Below, piece by piece: positions 1-8,535 of a DNA stretch of 64,000 bases (positions are counted from its first letter, which is position 1; the number at the start of each line of letters is the position of its first letter). Source of the stretch: Pseudomonas jinjuensis (lineage in GTDB: Bacteria > Pseudomonadota > Gammaproteobacteria > Pseudomonadales > Pseudomonadaceae). Location of the stretch: NCBI RefSeq assembly GCF_900103845.1, contig NZ_FNIJ01000023.1, positions 1-64,000 on the forward strand. Direction: 5' to 3'. The notes beneath the pieces were generated by a model that saw only the letters and a list, made by a program, of their open reading frames with translations, searched no databases and was not told the origin of the DNA. A program made the translations under genes and the position numbers.

Positions 1-20
1 GCCCGTGAGGCTTGACCATA
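1..20 (+). rRNA. 23S rRNA, 3' end (partial)
   Basis: The first bases (GCCCGTGAGGCTTGACCAT) match the conserved 3' terminus of pseudomonad 23S rRNA, so the window opens inside the last bases of an rRNA operon. The exact mature end cannot be fixed from sequence alone and is approximate. Confidence 0.65.
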
Positions 21-155
21 TAACACCCAAGCAATCTGAGAAGATTGTGCGGTGATGGTGAAGTCGACGAACCGAAAGTTCGTGAGAACCGCAAATTACA
101 TCACATACCCGAATCTGGATGAGCGTGAGCGAGAGCCACGAGCGTCCGAAAGAAT
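21..155 (+). other. 23S-5S internal transcribed spacer
   Basis: A 135-base spacer between the 23S end and 5S rRNA. It holds a short hairpin (CGAAC-CGAAA-GTTCG around 68-82) and no tRNA gene. Its start probably pairs with sequence upstream of 23S to form an RNase III processing stem, but that partner is outside the window. Confidence 0.7.
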
Positions 156-274
156 TGCTTGACGACCATAGAGCGTTGGAACCACCTGATCCCATCCCGA
201 ACTCAGCAGTGAAACGACGCATCGCCGATGGTAGTGTGGGGTCTCCCCATGTGAGAGTAGGTCATCGTCAAGCA
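156..274 (+). rRNA. rrf: 5S rRNA
   Basis: Matches the pseudomonad 5S rRNA. The terminal helix pairs TGCTTGACGA (156-165) with TCGTCAAGCA (265-274). The loop motif CCCGAACTCAG and the conserved GAAACGACGCATCGCCGATGG region lie in the expected places. The length of about 119-120 nt is typical. It is the last gene of an rRNA operon and is followed by a rho-independent terminator. Confidence 0.95.
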
Positions 275-284
275 CCTATCCCGA

Positions 285-314
285 AACCCCTGGCCAGCGA
301 TGGCCGGGGGTTTT
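285..314 (+). terminator. rRNA operon terminator
   Basis: A GC-rich stem (AACCCCTGGCCA / TGGCCGGGGGTT, one G-T wobble) with loop GCGA runs directly into TTTT, ten bases after 5S rRNA. It is the expected intrinsic terminator of the rRNA operon. Confidence 0.9.
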
Positions 315-356
315 GCTTTGCGCGCGAAAAAATCCCTTCCCACCGAGCCGATGCCT

Positions 357-379
357 GTCGCGGGCATGGCCCGCTTACA
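357..379 (-). repeat. REP-like palindrome (TGTAGGAGCGGGCCATGCCCGCGAC family)
   Basis: GTCGCGGGCATGGCCCGC followed by TTACA is a slightly degenerate, inverted copy of a palindromic repeat. The same repeat recurs at about 8,363, 17,133, 17,172, 44,712, 58,512 and 58,662 in this window. It lies in the gap between the rRNA terminator and the pstS promoter. Bases 380-431 hold no other feature that I can see. Confidence 0.7.
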
Positions 380-431
380 GGGCTCCAGTCCCCCCAGAGT
401 TTGTGACAAGCCCTGATGGCATTTCATCCAA

Positions 432-449
432 CTGTCACATTCGCGTCAT
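432..449 (+). promoter_or_regulatory. Pho box upstream of pstS
   Basis: Two heptamers, CTGTCAC (432-438) and GCGTCAT (443-449), are separated by 4 bp, the 11-bp spacing of a PhoB-binding Pho box (consensus CTGTCAT-N4-CTGTCAT). It lies 70 bp before the pstS start, placed to act as an activator-dependent -35 element. Activation of pstS by phosphorylated PhoB during phosphate limitation is known for the family; here it is inferred from the site. Confidence 0.8.
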
Positions 450-518
450 AGAGTCTTCATGCGGCCTGACGATACTGGCCCCCGATCCAACAAACCTATC
501 CTGTTCGAGGAGCAAGGC

Positions 519-1490
519 ATGAAACTCAAGCGTTTGATGGCGGCACTGACTTTCGTCGCCGCAGGCGTGGGCGCCGCCAGTGCGGTTGCCGCAATCGATC
601 CGGCCCTTCCGGATTACCAGAAGGCCAGCGGTGTATCGGGCAACCTTTCCAGCGTCGGCTCCGATACCCTGGCCAACCTGATGACCATGTGGGCCGAAGA
701 GTACAAGCGCCTCTACCCGAACGTGAACATCCAGATCCAGGCCGCCGGTTCCTCCACCGCGCCGCCGGCGCTGACCGAAGGTACCGCCAACCTCGGCCCG
801 ATGAGCCGCAAGATGAAGGACGTCGAGCTGCAGGCCTTCGAGCAGAAGTACGGCTACAAGCCGACTGCCATCCCGGTGGCCGTGGACGCCCTGGCGATCT
901 TCGTGCACAAGGACAACCCGATCAAAGGCCTGACCATGGCCCAGGTCGATGCGATCTTCTCCGCTACCCGCCTGTGCGGTGGCAAGCAGGAAGTGAAGAC
1001 CTGGGGCGACCTGGGCCTGAGCGGCGACTGGGCGAACAAGCCGGTCCAGCTGTTCGGCCGCAACTCGGTTTCCGGCACCTACGGCTACTTCAAGGAAGAA
1101 GCCCTGTGCAAAGGCGACTTCAAGCCGAACGTCAACGAGCAGCCCGGCTCGGCCTCCGTGGTGCAGTCGGTCAGCCAGTCGCTCAACGGCGTCGGCTACT
1201 CCGGCATCGGCTACAAGACCGCCAGCGTGAAGACCGTCGCACTGGCCAAGAAGGAAGGCGGCACCTTCGTCGAGGATAACGAGCAGAACGCGCTGAACGG
1301 CACCTACCCGCTGTCGCGCTTCCTCTACGTCTACGTGAACAAGGCGCCGAACAAGTCGCTGGAACCGCTGGAAGCGCAGTTCCTGAAGATGGTCCTGTCC
1401 AAGACTGGCCAGCAGGTGGTGGTGAAGGACGGCTACATCCCGCTGCCGTCCAAGGTCGCCGAGAAAGCGCTCAAGGAACTGGGCCTGTAA
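519..1490 (+). CDS. pstS: PstS, periplasmic phosphate-binding protein
   Basis: High-affinity phosphate-binding protein of the Pst ABC transporter, acting in the periplasm and delivering phosphate to PstC/PstA. The 323-residue length matches P. aeruginosa PstS. An N-terminal signal peptide ([10 protein letters not shown], then a hydrophobic stretch) ends near Ala24-Ala25. The ligand-binding segments GSSTAP and SGTYGYF are visible. The ATG at 519 is chosen over an upstream in-frame ATG at 459 because a good ribosome site (GAGGAGCAAG) lies just before it and translation from there begins with the signal peptide. A Pho box lies upstream, and a hairpin follows that separates it from pstC. Proteins of this DING-like/PstS family are also secreted in some pseudomonads. 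Confidence 0.96.
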   Translation: MKLKRLMAALTFVAAGVGAASAVAAIDPALPDYQKASGVSGNLSSVGSDTLANLMTMWAEEYKRLYPNVNIQIQAAGSSTAPPALTEGTANLGPMSRKMKDVELQAFEQKYGYKPTAIPVAVDALAIFVHKDNPIKGLTMAQVDAIFSATRLCGGKQEVKTWGDLGLSGDWANKPVQLFGRNSVSGTYGYFKEEALCKGDFKPNVNEQPGSASVVQSVSQSLNGVGYSGIGYKTASVKTVALAKKEGGTFVEDNEQNALNGTYPLSRFLYVYVNKAPNKSLEPLEAQFLKMVLSKTGQQVVVKDGYIPLPSKVAEKALKELGL

Positions 1491-1537
1491 CCATCCTCCG
1501 AACCGGGTTGCCCAGGCCGCCCGGCATGAGGTGACGC

Positions 1538-1570
1538 GCCCGCCAGCAAGGCTCTGCTGGTGGGCTTCGT
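1538..1570 (+). terminator. terminator-like hairpin after pstS
   Basis: GCCCGCCAGCA (1538-1548) pairs perfectly with TGCTGGTGGGC (1555-1565) across a 6-base loop. It is followed by TTCGTCGT, a weak U tract, so termination may be partial. It explains why pstC has its own Pho-box promoter just downstream. Confidence 0.65.
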
Positions 1571-1571
1571 C

Positions 1572-1616
1572 GTGTCACCGGCATGTCATCTTTCTGTCAT
1601 ACAGAGCCGCTAGGGT
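1572..1616 (+). promoter_or_regulatory. triple Pho box and -10 element of pstC
   Basis: Three heptamers in exact 11-bp register, GTGTCAC (1572-1578), ATGTCAT (1583-1589) and CTGTCAT (1594-1600), match the PhoB half-site consensus. TAGGGT (1611-1616) lies 10 bp further on as a likely -10 hexamer, the arrangement of a class II PhoB-activated promoter lacking its own -35. The start codon of pstC is at 1625, so its 5' leader must be very short. Confidence 0.85.
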
Positions 1617-1624
1617 GTCACCCC

Positions 1625-3907
1625 ATGAACGACCTGGCCAACTCCTCCATGACCTCCTCTCTCCCCGAGCGTATCGATTTCAATACGCCGGTCCTGCAAC
1701 GCAAGCGACGCATGCGTGCGCTCAAGGACCGTCTGACCCGCTGGTACGTGCTGGTGGGCGGGCTCGCCGTACTGGCGGCCATCACCCTGATCTTCTTCTA
1801 CCTCGCCTACGTGGTGCTGCCGCTGTTCCGTGGCGCCGAGCTGGACGTCCGCGATCCGCTGGCTCCGGCCTGGCTGAAGACCGCCGAGGCGCCTCTGCTG
1901 CTGAGCATCGAGGAGCAGAACCAGGTGGCGATGCGCGTCGCCGCCAATGGCGAAGTGCTGTTCTTCAGCCTGAAGACCGGCGACGAACTGAGCCGCCAGG
2001 CCGTCAGGCTGCCGGAAGGCAGCCATGTGGTCTCCATCGCACAGGACCAGCCGGGCCAGCCGCTGGTCGCCCTCGGCCTGTCCAACGGCCAGGCGCTGGT
2101 GTTCAAGCACAGCTACAAGGTCACCTACCCGGACGGCCACAAGACCATCACCCCGCAGGTCGACTACCCCTACGGCGAGGCGCCCATCGAGCTGGACAGC
2201 CAGGGCCGCCCGCTGGAGCACGTCGCCCTGGCTTCCGGTGACGACAGCCTGGTGCTGGCCGCTTCCAACGGCAGCCGGATGCTGCTGCTGAACCTGACCG
2301 GCCAGGAAAACATGCTCACCGGCGAAACCACGCTGGAGCAGGAGCATGTCGAACTGCCGCAGATCGCCGAGCCGGTCAAGGCGATCTACATGGACCCGCG
2401 CAAGCAGTGGCTTTACGTCATCAACGGCCGCGCCACCGCCGACGTGTTCGACCTGAACAGCCGCCAGCTCAACGGCCGCTACAAACTGCTCGACGACGCC
2501 AGCGCCGAGGTCACCGCCAGCAGCCAGCTGCTCGGCGGCATCTCGCTGATGATCGGCGACTCCAGGGGCGGCATCGGCCAATGGTTCATGGCTCGCGGCG
2601 AAGACGGCGAACCGCGCCTGTCCCATGTCCGCGACTTCCAGCTGCAGGGCCAGCCGATCGCCAGCATCGTGCCGGAACAGCGTCGCAAGGGCTTCCTCGC
2701 CCTGGACGACCAGGGCAACCTCGGCGTCTTCCACAGCACCGCCCAGCGCAAGCTGCTGGTGGAAAACGTCGCGCCGGACGCCGGCCCGCTGGCCCTGTCG
2801 CCGCGCGCCAACCGCCTGCTGCTGGAGCAGGGCGGCGAGCTGCGTCGCTTCTCCCTGAGCAACCCGCACCCGGAAGTGTCCTGGAGCGCGCTGTGGGGCA
2901 AGGTCTGGTACGAGAGCTACGACAAGCCCGGCTATGTCTGGCAGTCCACTGCCGCGACCACCGACTTCGAGCCCAAGCTGAGCCTCGCGCCGCTGACCTT
3001 TGGCACCCTGAAGGCCGCGTTCTACGCGATGATCCTCGCCGCGCCGCTGGCCATCGCCGCCGCCATCTACACCGCCTACTTCATGGCGCCGGCCATGCGC
3101 CGCAAGGTCAAGCCGGTGATCGAGCTGATGGAAGCGCTGCCGACGGTGATCCTCGGCTTCTTCGCCGGCCTGTTCCTCGCGCCCTACGTCGAAGGCCACC
3201 TGCCGGGCATCTTCAGCCTGCTGCTGCTGACACCGCTGGGCATCCTGCTCGCCGGCCTGATCTGGAGCCGCCTGCCCGAACGCATCCGCCTGAGCCTGCC
3301 GGCCGGCTGGGAAGCCGCCGTGCTGATCCCGGTGGTGCTGCTGGTCGGGGCCTTCGCCCTGTGGATGAGCCCGCACCTGGAAGCGACCTTCTTCGGCGGC
3401 GACATGCGCCTGTGGATAAGTCACGACCTGGGCATCACCTACGACCAGCGCAACGCCCTGGTGGTCGGCCTGGCCATGGGCTTCGCGGTGATCCCGAACA
3501 TCTTCTCCATCGCCGAAGACGCCATCTTCAGCGTGCCGAGGAGCCTCACCTACGGCTCCCTGGCCCTCGGCGCCACGCCCTGGCAGACGCTGACCCGCGT
3601 GGTGATCCTCACCGCCAGCCCGGGCATCTTCTCGGCGCTGATGATCGGCATGGGCCGCGCGGTGGGCGAGACCATGATCGTGCTGATGGCCACCGGCAAC
3701 ACCCCGGTGATGGACGTGAACATCTTCCAGGGCATGCGCACCCTGGCCGCCAACGTCGCGGTGGAAATGCCCGAGTCGGAAGTGGGCGGCACCCATTACC
3801 GCGTGCTGTTCCTCTCGGCGCTGGTGCTGCTCAGCTTCACCTTCGTGATGAATACGCTGGCCGAACTGATCCGTCAGCGGCTGCGGAAGAAATACGCGTC
3901 GCTCTGA
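1625..3907 (+). CDS. pstC: PstC, phosphate ABC transporter permease (long form)
   Basis: Inner-membrane permease subunit that forms the phosphate channel with PstA. At 760 residues it is much longer than the roughly 320-residue E. coli PstC. An N-terminal membrane helix (about residues 37-62) is followed by a soluble extracytoplasmic insert of nearly 400 residues, and the usual permease domain starts only near residue 460. The EAA-type loop (EDAIFSVPRSLTYGSLALGA) and the VGETM segment, which contact PstB, are near residues 630-680. From family knowledge, large pseudomonad PstC proteins share this insert. The start at 1625 lacks a clear ribosome site; an ATG at 1649 is the alternative. It is first of the pstC-pstA-pstB-phoU run. 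Confidence 0.93.
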   Translation: MNDLANSSMTSSLPERIDFNTPVLQRKRRMRALKDRLTRWYVLVGGLAVLAAITLIFFYLAYVVLPLFRGAELDVRDPLAPAWLKTAEAPLLLSIEEQNQVAMRVAANGEVLFFSLKTGDELSRQAVRLPEGSHVVSIAQDQPGQPLVALGLSNGQALVFKHSYKVTYPDGHKTITPQVDYPYGEAPIELDSQGRPLEHVALASGDDSLVLAASNGSRMLLLNLTGQENMLTGETTLEQEHVELPQIAEPVKAIYMDPRKQWLYVINGRATADVFDLNSRQLNGRYKLLDDASAEVTASSQLLGGISLMIGDSRGGIGQWFMARGEDGEPRLSHVRDFQLQGQPIASIVPEQRRKGFLALDDQGNLGVFHSTAQRKLLVENVAPDAGPLALSPRANRLLLEQGGELRRFSLSNPHPEVSWSALWGKVWYESYDKPGYVWQSTAATTDFEPKLSLAPLTFGTLKAAFYAMILAAPLAIAAAIYTAYFMAPAMRRKVKPVIELMEALPTVILGFFAGLFLAPYVEGHLPGIFSLLLLTPLGILLAGLIWSRLPERIRLSLPAGWEAAVLIPVVLLVGAFALWMSPHLEATFFGGDMRLWISHDLGITYDQRNALVVGLAMGFAVIPNIFSIAEDAIFSVPRSLTYGSLALGATPWQTLTRVVILTASPGIFSALMIGMGRAVGETMIVLMATGNTPVMDVNIFQGMRTLAANVAVEMPESEVGGTHYRVLFLSALVLLSFTFVMNTLAELIRQRLRKKYASL

Positions 3908-3931
3908 TCGGCGCATGACGAGGCTCAATCT

Positions 3932-5608
3932 GTGAAACAGAAACAGGAAACCGTCAAAGCGTGGTTCGCCAGCGGCTCGCCCTGGGTGTGGATGAATGCC
4001 GGGGCGGTGTCCATCGCGGTGATCATGACCATCGGCCTGCTGGCGGTGATCGCCGTGCGCGGTCTCGGCCATTTCTGGCCGGCGAACGTGATCGAGGCGA
4101 CCTACAGGGTACCGGGTGAAGCGCCGAAGACCCTGATCGGCGAACAGGTGCAATCCGAGCAGGTGCCGCGCGAACGCCTGCGCGGCGCCGGCCTGCCGGT
4201 GCCGGAAGACGGCCCGCAGTTCATGACCCGCGAACTGCTCAAGCTGGGCAACCGCGACCTCTACGGCAGCGACTTCTCCTGGGTGATCGGCGAGTGGCTG
4301 GGCGACATCCGCACGCCGGCCGACCTGGTGACCCTGGAGCGCCGCGAGTACGGCAACTTCTACGGCTACCTGGCCAGCATCAAGGAAGACGGCAAGGTGG
4401 TCGCCGAAGGCCCCGCTGCCATGGCCGAGCTGCAGAAACGCCTGCAGCGCGTCGAGGCGCTCTACCAGCAGGTCTACAGGCTCGAGAAGAAGGACATCGG
4501 CGGCATCAACCACGGCCTCGAACGCCTGCGCCTGAAGGAACGCGGACTGCAGCTGAAGGACCAGCTCGACGCCGCCGCCCAGGCCGACCTGGAAAGCGCC
4601 CGCGCCGAGCTGCATGCGCAGTACAAGGTGTACGAGGACCAGTTGAACGAGCTGCACCAGCAGTTCAACCGCGACAGCGTGGTGATGCGCGACGCCAGCG
4701 GCCAGAAGACCGAGATCAGCCTCGGCAAGCTGGTGCACGCCTACCAGCCGAACGCCATGGGCACCTGGACCAAGGTCGGCTTCTACTTCAAGAAACTGTG
4801 GGAGTTCCTCAGCGACGACCCGCGCGAGGCGAACACCGAGGGCGGCATCTTCCCGGCCATCTTCGGCACCGTGATGATGACCCTGGTGATGGCGATCATC
4901 GTCACCCCGTTCGGCGTGATCGCCGCGGTCTATCTGCGCGAATACGCCAGACAGGGCACCCTGACGCGCATCATCCGCATCGCCGTGAACAACCTCGCCG
5001 GCGTCCCGGCGATCGTCTACGGCGTGTTCGGCCTGGGCTTCTTCGTCTACGTGCTGGGCGGTTCGATCGACCGGCTGTTCTTCCCCGAAGCCCTGCCGGC
5101 GCCGACCTTCGGCACCCCGGGGCTGTTCTGGGCCTCGCTGACCCTGGCGATCCTCGCCGTGCCGGTGGTCATCGTCGCCACCGAGGAAGGCCTGTCGCGC
5201 ATCCCGCGCGCAGTGCGCGAAGGCTCGCTGGCGCTGGGTGCGACCAAGGCGGAGACGCTGTGGAAGATCGTCCTGCCCATGGCCAGCCCGGCGATGATGA
5301 CCGGCCTGATCCTCGCCGTGGCGCGCGCCGCCGGCGAAGTGGCGCCGCTGATGCTGGTGGGCGTGGTCAAGCTGGCCCCGGCGCTGCCGGTGGACGGCAA
5401 CTACCCCTACGTGCACCTGGACCAGAAGATCATGCACCTCGGCTTCCACATCTACGACGTCGGCTTCCAGAGCCCCAACGTCGAGGCCGCGCGGCCGCTG
5501 GTGTATGCCACCGCGCTGTTGCTGGTGCTGGTCATCGCCCTGCTGAACTTCTCCGCCATCGCCATCCGCAACCGTCTGCGGGAAAAGTACAAGGCGCTGG
5601 AAAACTGA
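3932..5608 (+). CDS. pstA: PstA, phosphate ABC transporter permease (long form)
   Basis: Second membrane permease subunit of the Pst phosphate importer. GTG start with ACGAGG about 8 bases upstream. The 558-residue protein has one N-terminal membrane helix (about 18-38), then a long extracytoplasmic section rich in Glu, Lys, Leu and Gln (about 145-245) that looks like a coiled coil, and then the BPD_transp_1 domain from about residue 305. The EAA loop (EEGLSRIPRAVREGSLALGA) and AAGEVAP motif are clear. Like PstC it is extended compared with the enterobacterial protein (about 296 residues). The gap to pstC is 24 bp. Confidence 0.93.
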   Translation: MKQKQETVKAWFASGSPWVWMNAGAVSIAVIMTIGLLAVIAVRGLGHFWPANVIEATYRVPGEAPKTLIGEQVQSEQVPRERLRGAGLPVPEDGPQFMTRELLKLGNRDLYGSDFSWVIGEWLGDIRTPADLVTLERREYGNFYGYLASIKEDGKVVAEGPAAMAELQKRLQRVEALYQQVYRLEKKDIGGINHGLERLRLKERGLQLKDQLDAAAQADLESARAELHAQYKVYEDQLNELHQQFNRDSVVMRDASGQKTEISLGKLVHAYQPNAMGTWTKVGFYFKKLWEFLSDDPREANTEGGIFPAIFGTVMMTLVMAIIVTPFGVIAAVYLREYARQGTLTRIIRIAVNNLAGVPAIVYGVFGLGFFVYVLGGSIDRLFFPEALPAPTFGTPGLFWASLTLAILAVPVVIVATEEGLSRIPRAVREGSLALGATKAETLWKIVLPMASPAMMTGLILAVARAAGEVAPLMLVGVVKLAPALPVDGNYPYVHLDQKIMHLGFHIYDVGFQSPNVEAARPLVYATALLLVLVIALLNFSAIAIRNRLREKYKALEN

Positions 5609-5672
5609 TTCTGCCGCGGGCCGACGGCGCAGACGCCCGGCCCGCAGCCTGTAGCCTCCGAAGGAGACACAC

Positions 5673-6509
5673 ATGCAAACCGAATCCCATACCCACGGCA
5701 TCGACATCGGCGCGCTCGGTCGCGGCCCGCGCCAGGGCATGAACCTGGCCGACGAGACCGTGGCCCTGGAAGTGCCCGGCCTGAACCTGTTCTACGGCGA
5801 CAAGCAGGCGCTGTTCGACGTCACCATGAACATCCCCAAGCAGCGCGTGACCGCCTTCATCGGCCCGTCCGGCTGCGGCAAGTCGACCCTGCTGCGCTGC
5901 TTCAACCGCATGAACGACCTGGTCGACGGCTGCCACGTGAAGGGCGAGATCCGCCTCGACGGCCACAACATCTTCGCCAAGGGCGTGGATGTCGCCGAGC
6001 TGCGCCGCCGCGTCGGCATGGTGTTCCAGAAGCCCAACCCGTTCCCCAAGAGCATCTACGAGAACGTGGTCTACGGACTGCGCATCCAGGGCATCAACAA
6101 GAAGCGCGTGCTCGACGAGGCAGTCGAGTGGGCGCTGAAGGGCGCCGCGCTGTGGGACGAGGTGAAGGACCGCCTGCACGAATCCGCCCTCGGCCTCTCC
6201 GGCGGCCAGCAGCAGCGCCTGGTGATCGCCCGCACCATCGCGGTGGAGCCGGAAGTGCTGCTGCTCGACGAACCCTGCTCGGCGCTCGACCCGATCTCCA
6301 CCCTGAAGATCGAGGAGCTGATCTACGAGCTGAAGTCGAAGTTCACCATCGTCATCGTCACCCACAACATGCAGCAGGCCGCGCGGGTTTCCGACTACAC
6401 GGCGTTCATGTACATGGGCAAGCTGATCGAGTTCGGCGACACCGACACGCTGTTCACCAATCCGGCGAAGAAGCAGACCGAGGACTACATCACCGGTCGT
6501 TATGGTTAA
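5673..6509 (+). CDS. pstB: PstB, phosphate ABC transporter ATPase
   Basis: Cytoplasmic ATPase that powers the Pst phosphate importer. The 278 residues include Walker A GPSGCGKS (64-71), signature LSGGQ (175-179), Walker B LLLDEP and the switch His in VTHNM. A strong ribosome site (GAAGGAGA) precedes the ATG. Compared with E. coli PstB (257 residues) there is an N-terminal extension of about 25 residues. Besides driving transport, PstB with PhoU relays phosphate status to PhoR. Confidence 0.97.
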   Translation: MQTESHTHGIDIGALGRGPRQGMNLADETVALEVPGLNLFYGDKQALFDVTMNIPKQRVTAFIGPSGCGKSTLLRCFNRMNDLVDGCHVKGEIRLDGHNIFAKGVDVAELRRRVGMVFQKPNPFPKSIYENVVYGLRIQGINKKRVLDEAVEWALKGAALWDEVKDRLHESALGLSGGQQQRLVIARTIAVEPEVLLLDEPCSALDPISTLKIEELIYELKSKFTIVIVTHNMQQAARVSDYTAFMYMGKLIEFGDTDTLFTNPAKKQTEDYITGRYG

Positions 6510-6604
6510 GTGCGCTGCGCGCCAGCCTGAAGCGGCAGACGTCACCCGGAGAACACTTGGAGCTTGCAGCCTGAAGCCTGCAGCTTTCGCGGAGCGAATC
6601 CCCA

Positions 6605-7333
6605 ATGATTAGCAAAGACAGCCTCACCCATCACATCTCCCAGCAGTTCAACGCCGAGCTGGAGGACGTGCGCAGCCACCTCCTGGCCATGGGCGGACTG
6701 GTGGAAAAGCAGGTCAACGACGCGGTCACCGCGCTGATCGACGCCGACTCCGGCCTTGCCCAGCAGGTGCGCGAGATCGACGACCAGATCAACCAGATGG
6801 AGCGTAACATCGACGAGGAATGCCTGCGCATCCTCGCCCGCCGCCAGCCGGCGGCCTCCGACCTGCGTCTGATCATCAGCATCTCCAAGTCGGTGATCGA
6901 CCTCGAGCGCATCGGCGACGAGGCCTCGAAGATCGCCCGCCGCGCCATCCAGCTGTGCGAGGAAGGCGAGTCGCCGCGCGGCTACGTCGAGGTGCGCCAC
7001 ATCGGCGGCCAGGTGCGCAAGATGGTGCAGGAGGCGCTGGATGCCTTCGCCCGCTTCGACGCCGACCTGGCGCTCTCCGTGGCGCAGTACGACAAGACCG
7101 TCGACCGCGAGTACAAGACCGCCCTGCGCGAGCTGGTGACCTACATGATGGAAGACCCGCGGGCGATCTCGCGGGTGCTCAACATCATCTGGGTACTGCG
7201 TTCGCTGGAGCGCATCGGCGACCACGCGCGCAATATCGCCGAGCTGGTGATCTACCTGGTGCGCGGCACCGACGTGCGCCACATCGGCCTGACCCGCATG
7301 CAGGAAGAAGTGCAGGGCGAGCGCAAGGAATAA
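6605..7333 (+). CDS. phoU: PhoU, phosphate signalling regulator
   Basis: Peripheral protein that represses the Pho regulon when phosphate is plentiful by bridging the Pst transporter and PhoR. The 242 residues form two PhoU repeats with the metal-binding E/D-x3-D signatures RIGDEASK and RIGDHARN in matching positions. GGAGCG lies 9 bases before the ATG. It is separated from pstB by 95 bp that contain an imperfect hairpin (about 6560-6585), and a strong terminator follows it, closing the pstCAB-phoU operon. Confidence 0.96.
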   Translation: MISKDSLTHHISQQFNAELEDVRSHLLAMGGLVEKQVNDAVTALIDADSGLAQQVREIDDQINQMERNIDEECLRILARRQPAASDLRLIISISKSVIDLERIGDEASKIARRAIQLCEEGESPRGYVEVRHIGGQVRKMVQEALDAFARFDADLALSVAQYDKTVDREYKTALRELVTYMMEDPRAISRVLNIIWVLRSLERIGDHARNIAELVIYLVRGTDVRHIGLTRMQEEVQGERKE

Positions 7334-7346
7334 CCCCGCCACTCTG

Positions 7347-7373
7347 AAGCCCGGCCGCAGCGCCGGGCTTTTC
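7347..7373 (+). terminator. terminator after phoU
   Basis: AAGCCCGGC (7347-7355) and GCCGGGCTT (7362-7370) form a 9-bp stem with a 6-base loop, followed by TTTTC. It is an intrinsic terminator closing the pstCAB-phoU transcript. Confidence 0.9.
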
Positions 7374-7464
7374 GCACTGCTTCACAGGCCGACCGCCGGC
7401 AGCTCGCCGCTGCCGGTGCGCGCTGCTAGTCTTGCGGCGTCGCATACCGATAACCAGAGCCGAC

Positions 7465-8361
7465 ATGCTGGGACGCCTGATCTTCCTCTGCGGCCTGCTG
7501 GGCGCCACCGCGCCGGCCGCTGCCGTGACCATCTACAAGTACACCGACGCCAATGGCGTGACCACCTATACGGACCGCGCCGTGGCGGGTGCGCAGGTGT
7601 TCGTGTTCCGCGACCGCATGGTCGAGCACCTGGAAAACCAGGTGAAGCTGGAGACGAAGAAGCACGCCGGCGGCGAAACCCTGCAGGTGCGCAACGATCT
7701 CTATGCGCCGGTGGAAGTCGAGCTGCAGGTGAACAACCCGCAGAACGCCGTGGGCGCGCCGGAACGGCCGATCCGCTGGGTACTGCCGCCGCGCAGCAAC
7801 ATCCGCCTGGCGACCCTGACTCCGCGCAATCCGGCCAAGCCGCTGCGCTACCAGACCAGACTGCGCTACGCCCTCGGCGACCCGCGCCTGCAGCCGGTGC
7901 CGTTCCGCTACCCGCTGCCCTGGCGTGGCGGGCCGTTCCGCCTGAGCCAGGGGCCGAACGGCAAGTACAGCCACTTCACCCGCAAGGGCCGCTACGCCAT
8001 CGACATCGCCATGCCCGAAGGCACGCCGATCGTCGCCGCGCGCGGGGGAGTGGTGGTCAAGGTGGAGAACAGCCAGAGCGGGCGCGGCAACAACCCTTCC
8101 GGCAACTTCGTGCGCATCCTGCATGACGACGGCACCATGGGCGTCTACCTGCACCTGATGCGCGGCTCGGTGCTGGTCCACGAAGGCCAGCGCGTCGCCC
8201 TCGGCACGCCGCTGGCGCGCTCCGGCAACACTGGCAACAGCAGCGGCCCGCACCTGCACTTCGTGGTGCAGCGCAACGTGGGACTGGCGCTGGAGTCGAT
8301 TCCCTACGATTTCGCCCAGCCGGTGGACTCGCTGCCGAATTTCGCGATTGGCGGGGATTGA
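7465..8361 (+). CDS. Secreted M23 peptidase with DUF4124 domain
   Basis: Predicted exported zinc metallopeptidase of the LytM/M23 family, likely cutting peptidoglycan cross-links or helping to activate amidases. The 298 residues begin with a signal peptide (to about residue 20). A DUF4124 segment follows (IYKYTDANGVTTYTDR), and then the M23 domain in the C-terminal half. Zinc ligands are visible: the His and Asp in HFTRKGRYAID, and HLH in SGPHLHFVV. These are intact, so the enzyme is probably active. The substrate is not known. It lies between phoU and the Pho sensor genes but has no visible Pho box of its own. Confidence 0.88.
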   Translation: MLGRLIFLCGLLGATAPAAAVTIYKYTDANGVTTYTDRAVAGAQVFVFRDRMVEHLENQVKLETKKHAGGETLQVRNDLYAPVEVELQVNNPQNAVGAPERPIRWVLPPRSNIRLATLTPRNPAKPLRYQTRLRYALGDPRLQPVPFRYPLPWRGGPFRLSQGPNGKYSHFTRKGRYAIDIAMPEGTPIVAARGGVVVKVENSQSGRGNNPSGNFVRILHDDGTMGVYLHLMRGSVLVHEGQRVALGTPLARSGNTGNSSGPHLHFVVQRNVGLALESIPYDFAQPVDSLPNFAIGGD

Positions 8362-8362
8362 G

Positions 8363-8389
8363 CGTTCGCGGGCATGGCCCGCTCTTACG
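8363..8389 (-). repeat. REP-like palindrome
   Basis: TTCGCGGGCATGGCCCGC followed by TCTTACG is an inverted, slightly decayed member of the TGTAGGAGCGGGCCATGCCCGCGA family. It lies two bases after the peptidase stop codon. Confidence 0.75.
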
Positions 8390-8393
8390 GTTG

Positions 8394-8480
8394 CGTAGGG
8401 TGGATCGGCTTCATCGATCCACCATGGCGGGGCATGCGGCCCCGCAATGGTGGATGAAAAAAGCCTCATCCACCCTGCGT
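8394..8480. repeat. GGTGGAT inverted-repeat element, copy 1
   Basis: An 87-bp element with nearly symmetrical arms: CGTAGGGTGGAT on the left and ATCCACCCTGCG on the right. Each arm also contains its own GGTGGAT...ATCCACC hairpin. Closely similar copies lie at 22,804-22,888 and 38,472-38,557. All three sit between converging genes. The centre (GGCGGGGCATGCGGCCCCGC) differs between copies. Confidence 0.9.
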
Positions 8481-8493
8481 TCGGGGCGCTTCG

Positions 8494-8525
8494 GCAGGGC
8501 GAATAACGCGCCAGCGTTATCCGCC
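8494..8525. repeat. GGGTGAATAACGC palindrome, copy 1
   Basis: GGCGAATAACGC-GCCA-GCGTTATCCGCC is a 12-bp-arm palindrome with a second copy at 17,209-17,242. It lies just downstream of the CNNM gene's stop and could act as a weak terminator or RNA-stabilising hairpin. Confidence 0.8.
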
Positions 8526-8535
8526 GCAAGCCGGG

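Noticed and set aside
1610-5740. A 1376-codon open frame on the minus strand across pstC-pstA
   Set aside because: It is antisense to two certain permease genes; the sequence is His/Asp/Gln/Arg-rich low-complexity, typical of GC-rich shadow frames, and no family is recognisable.
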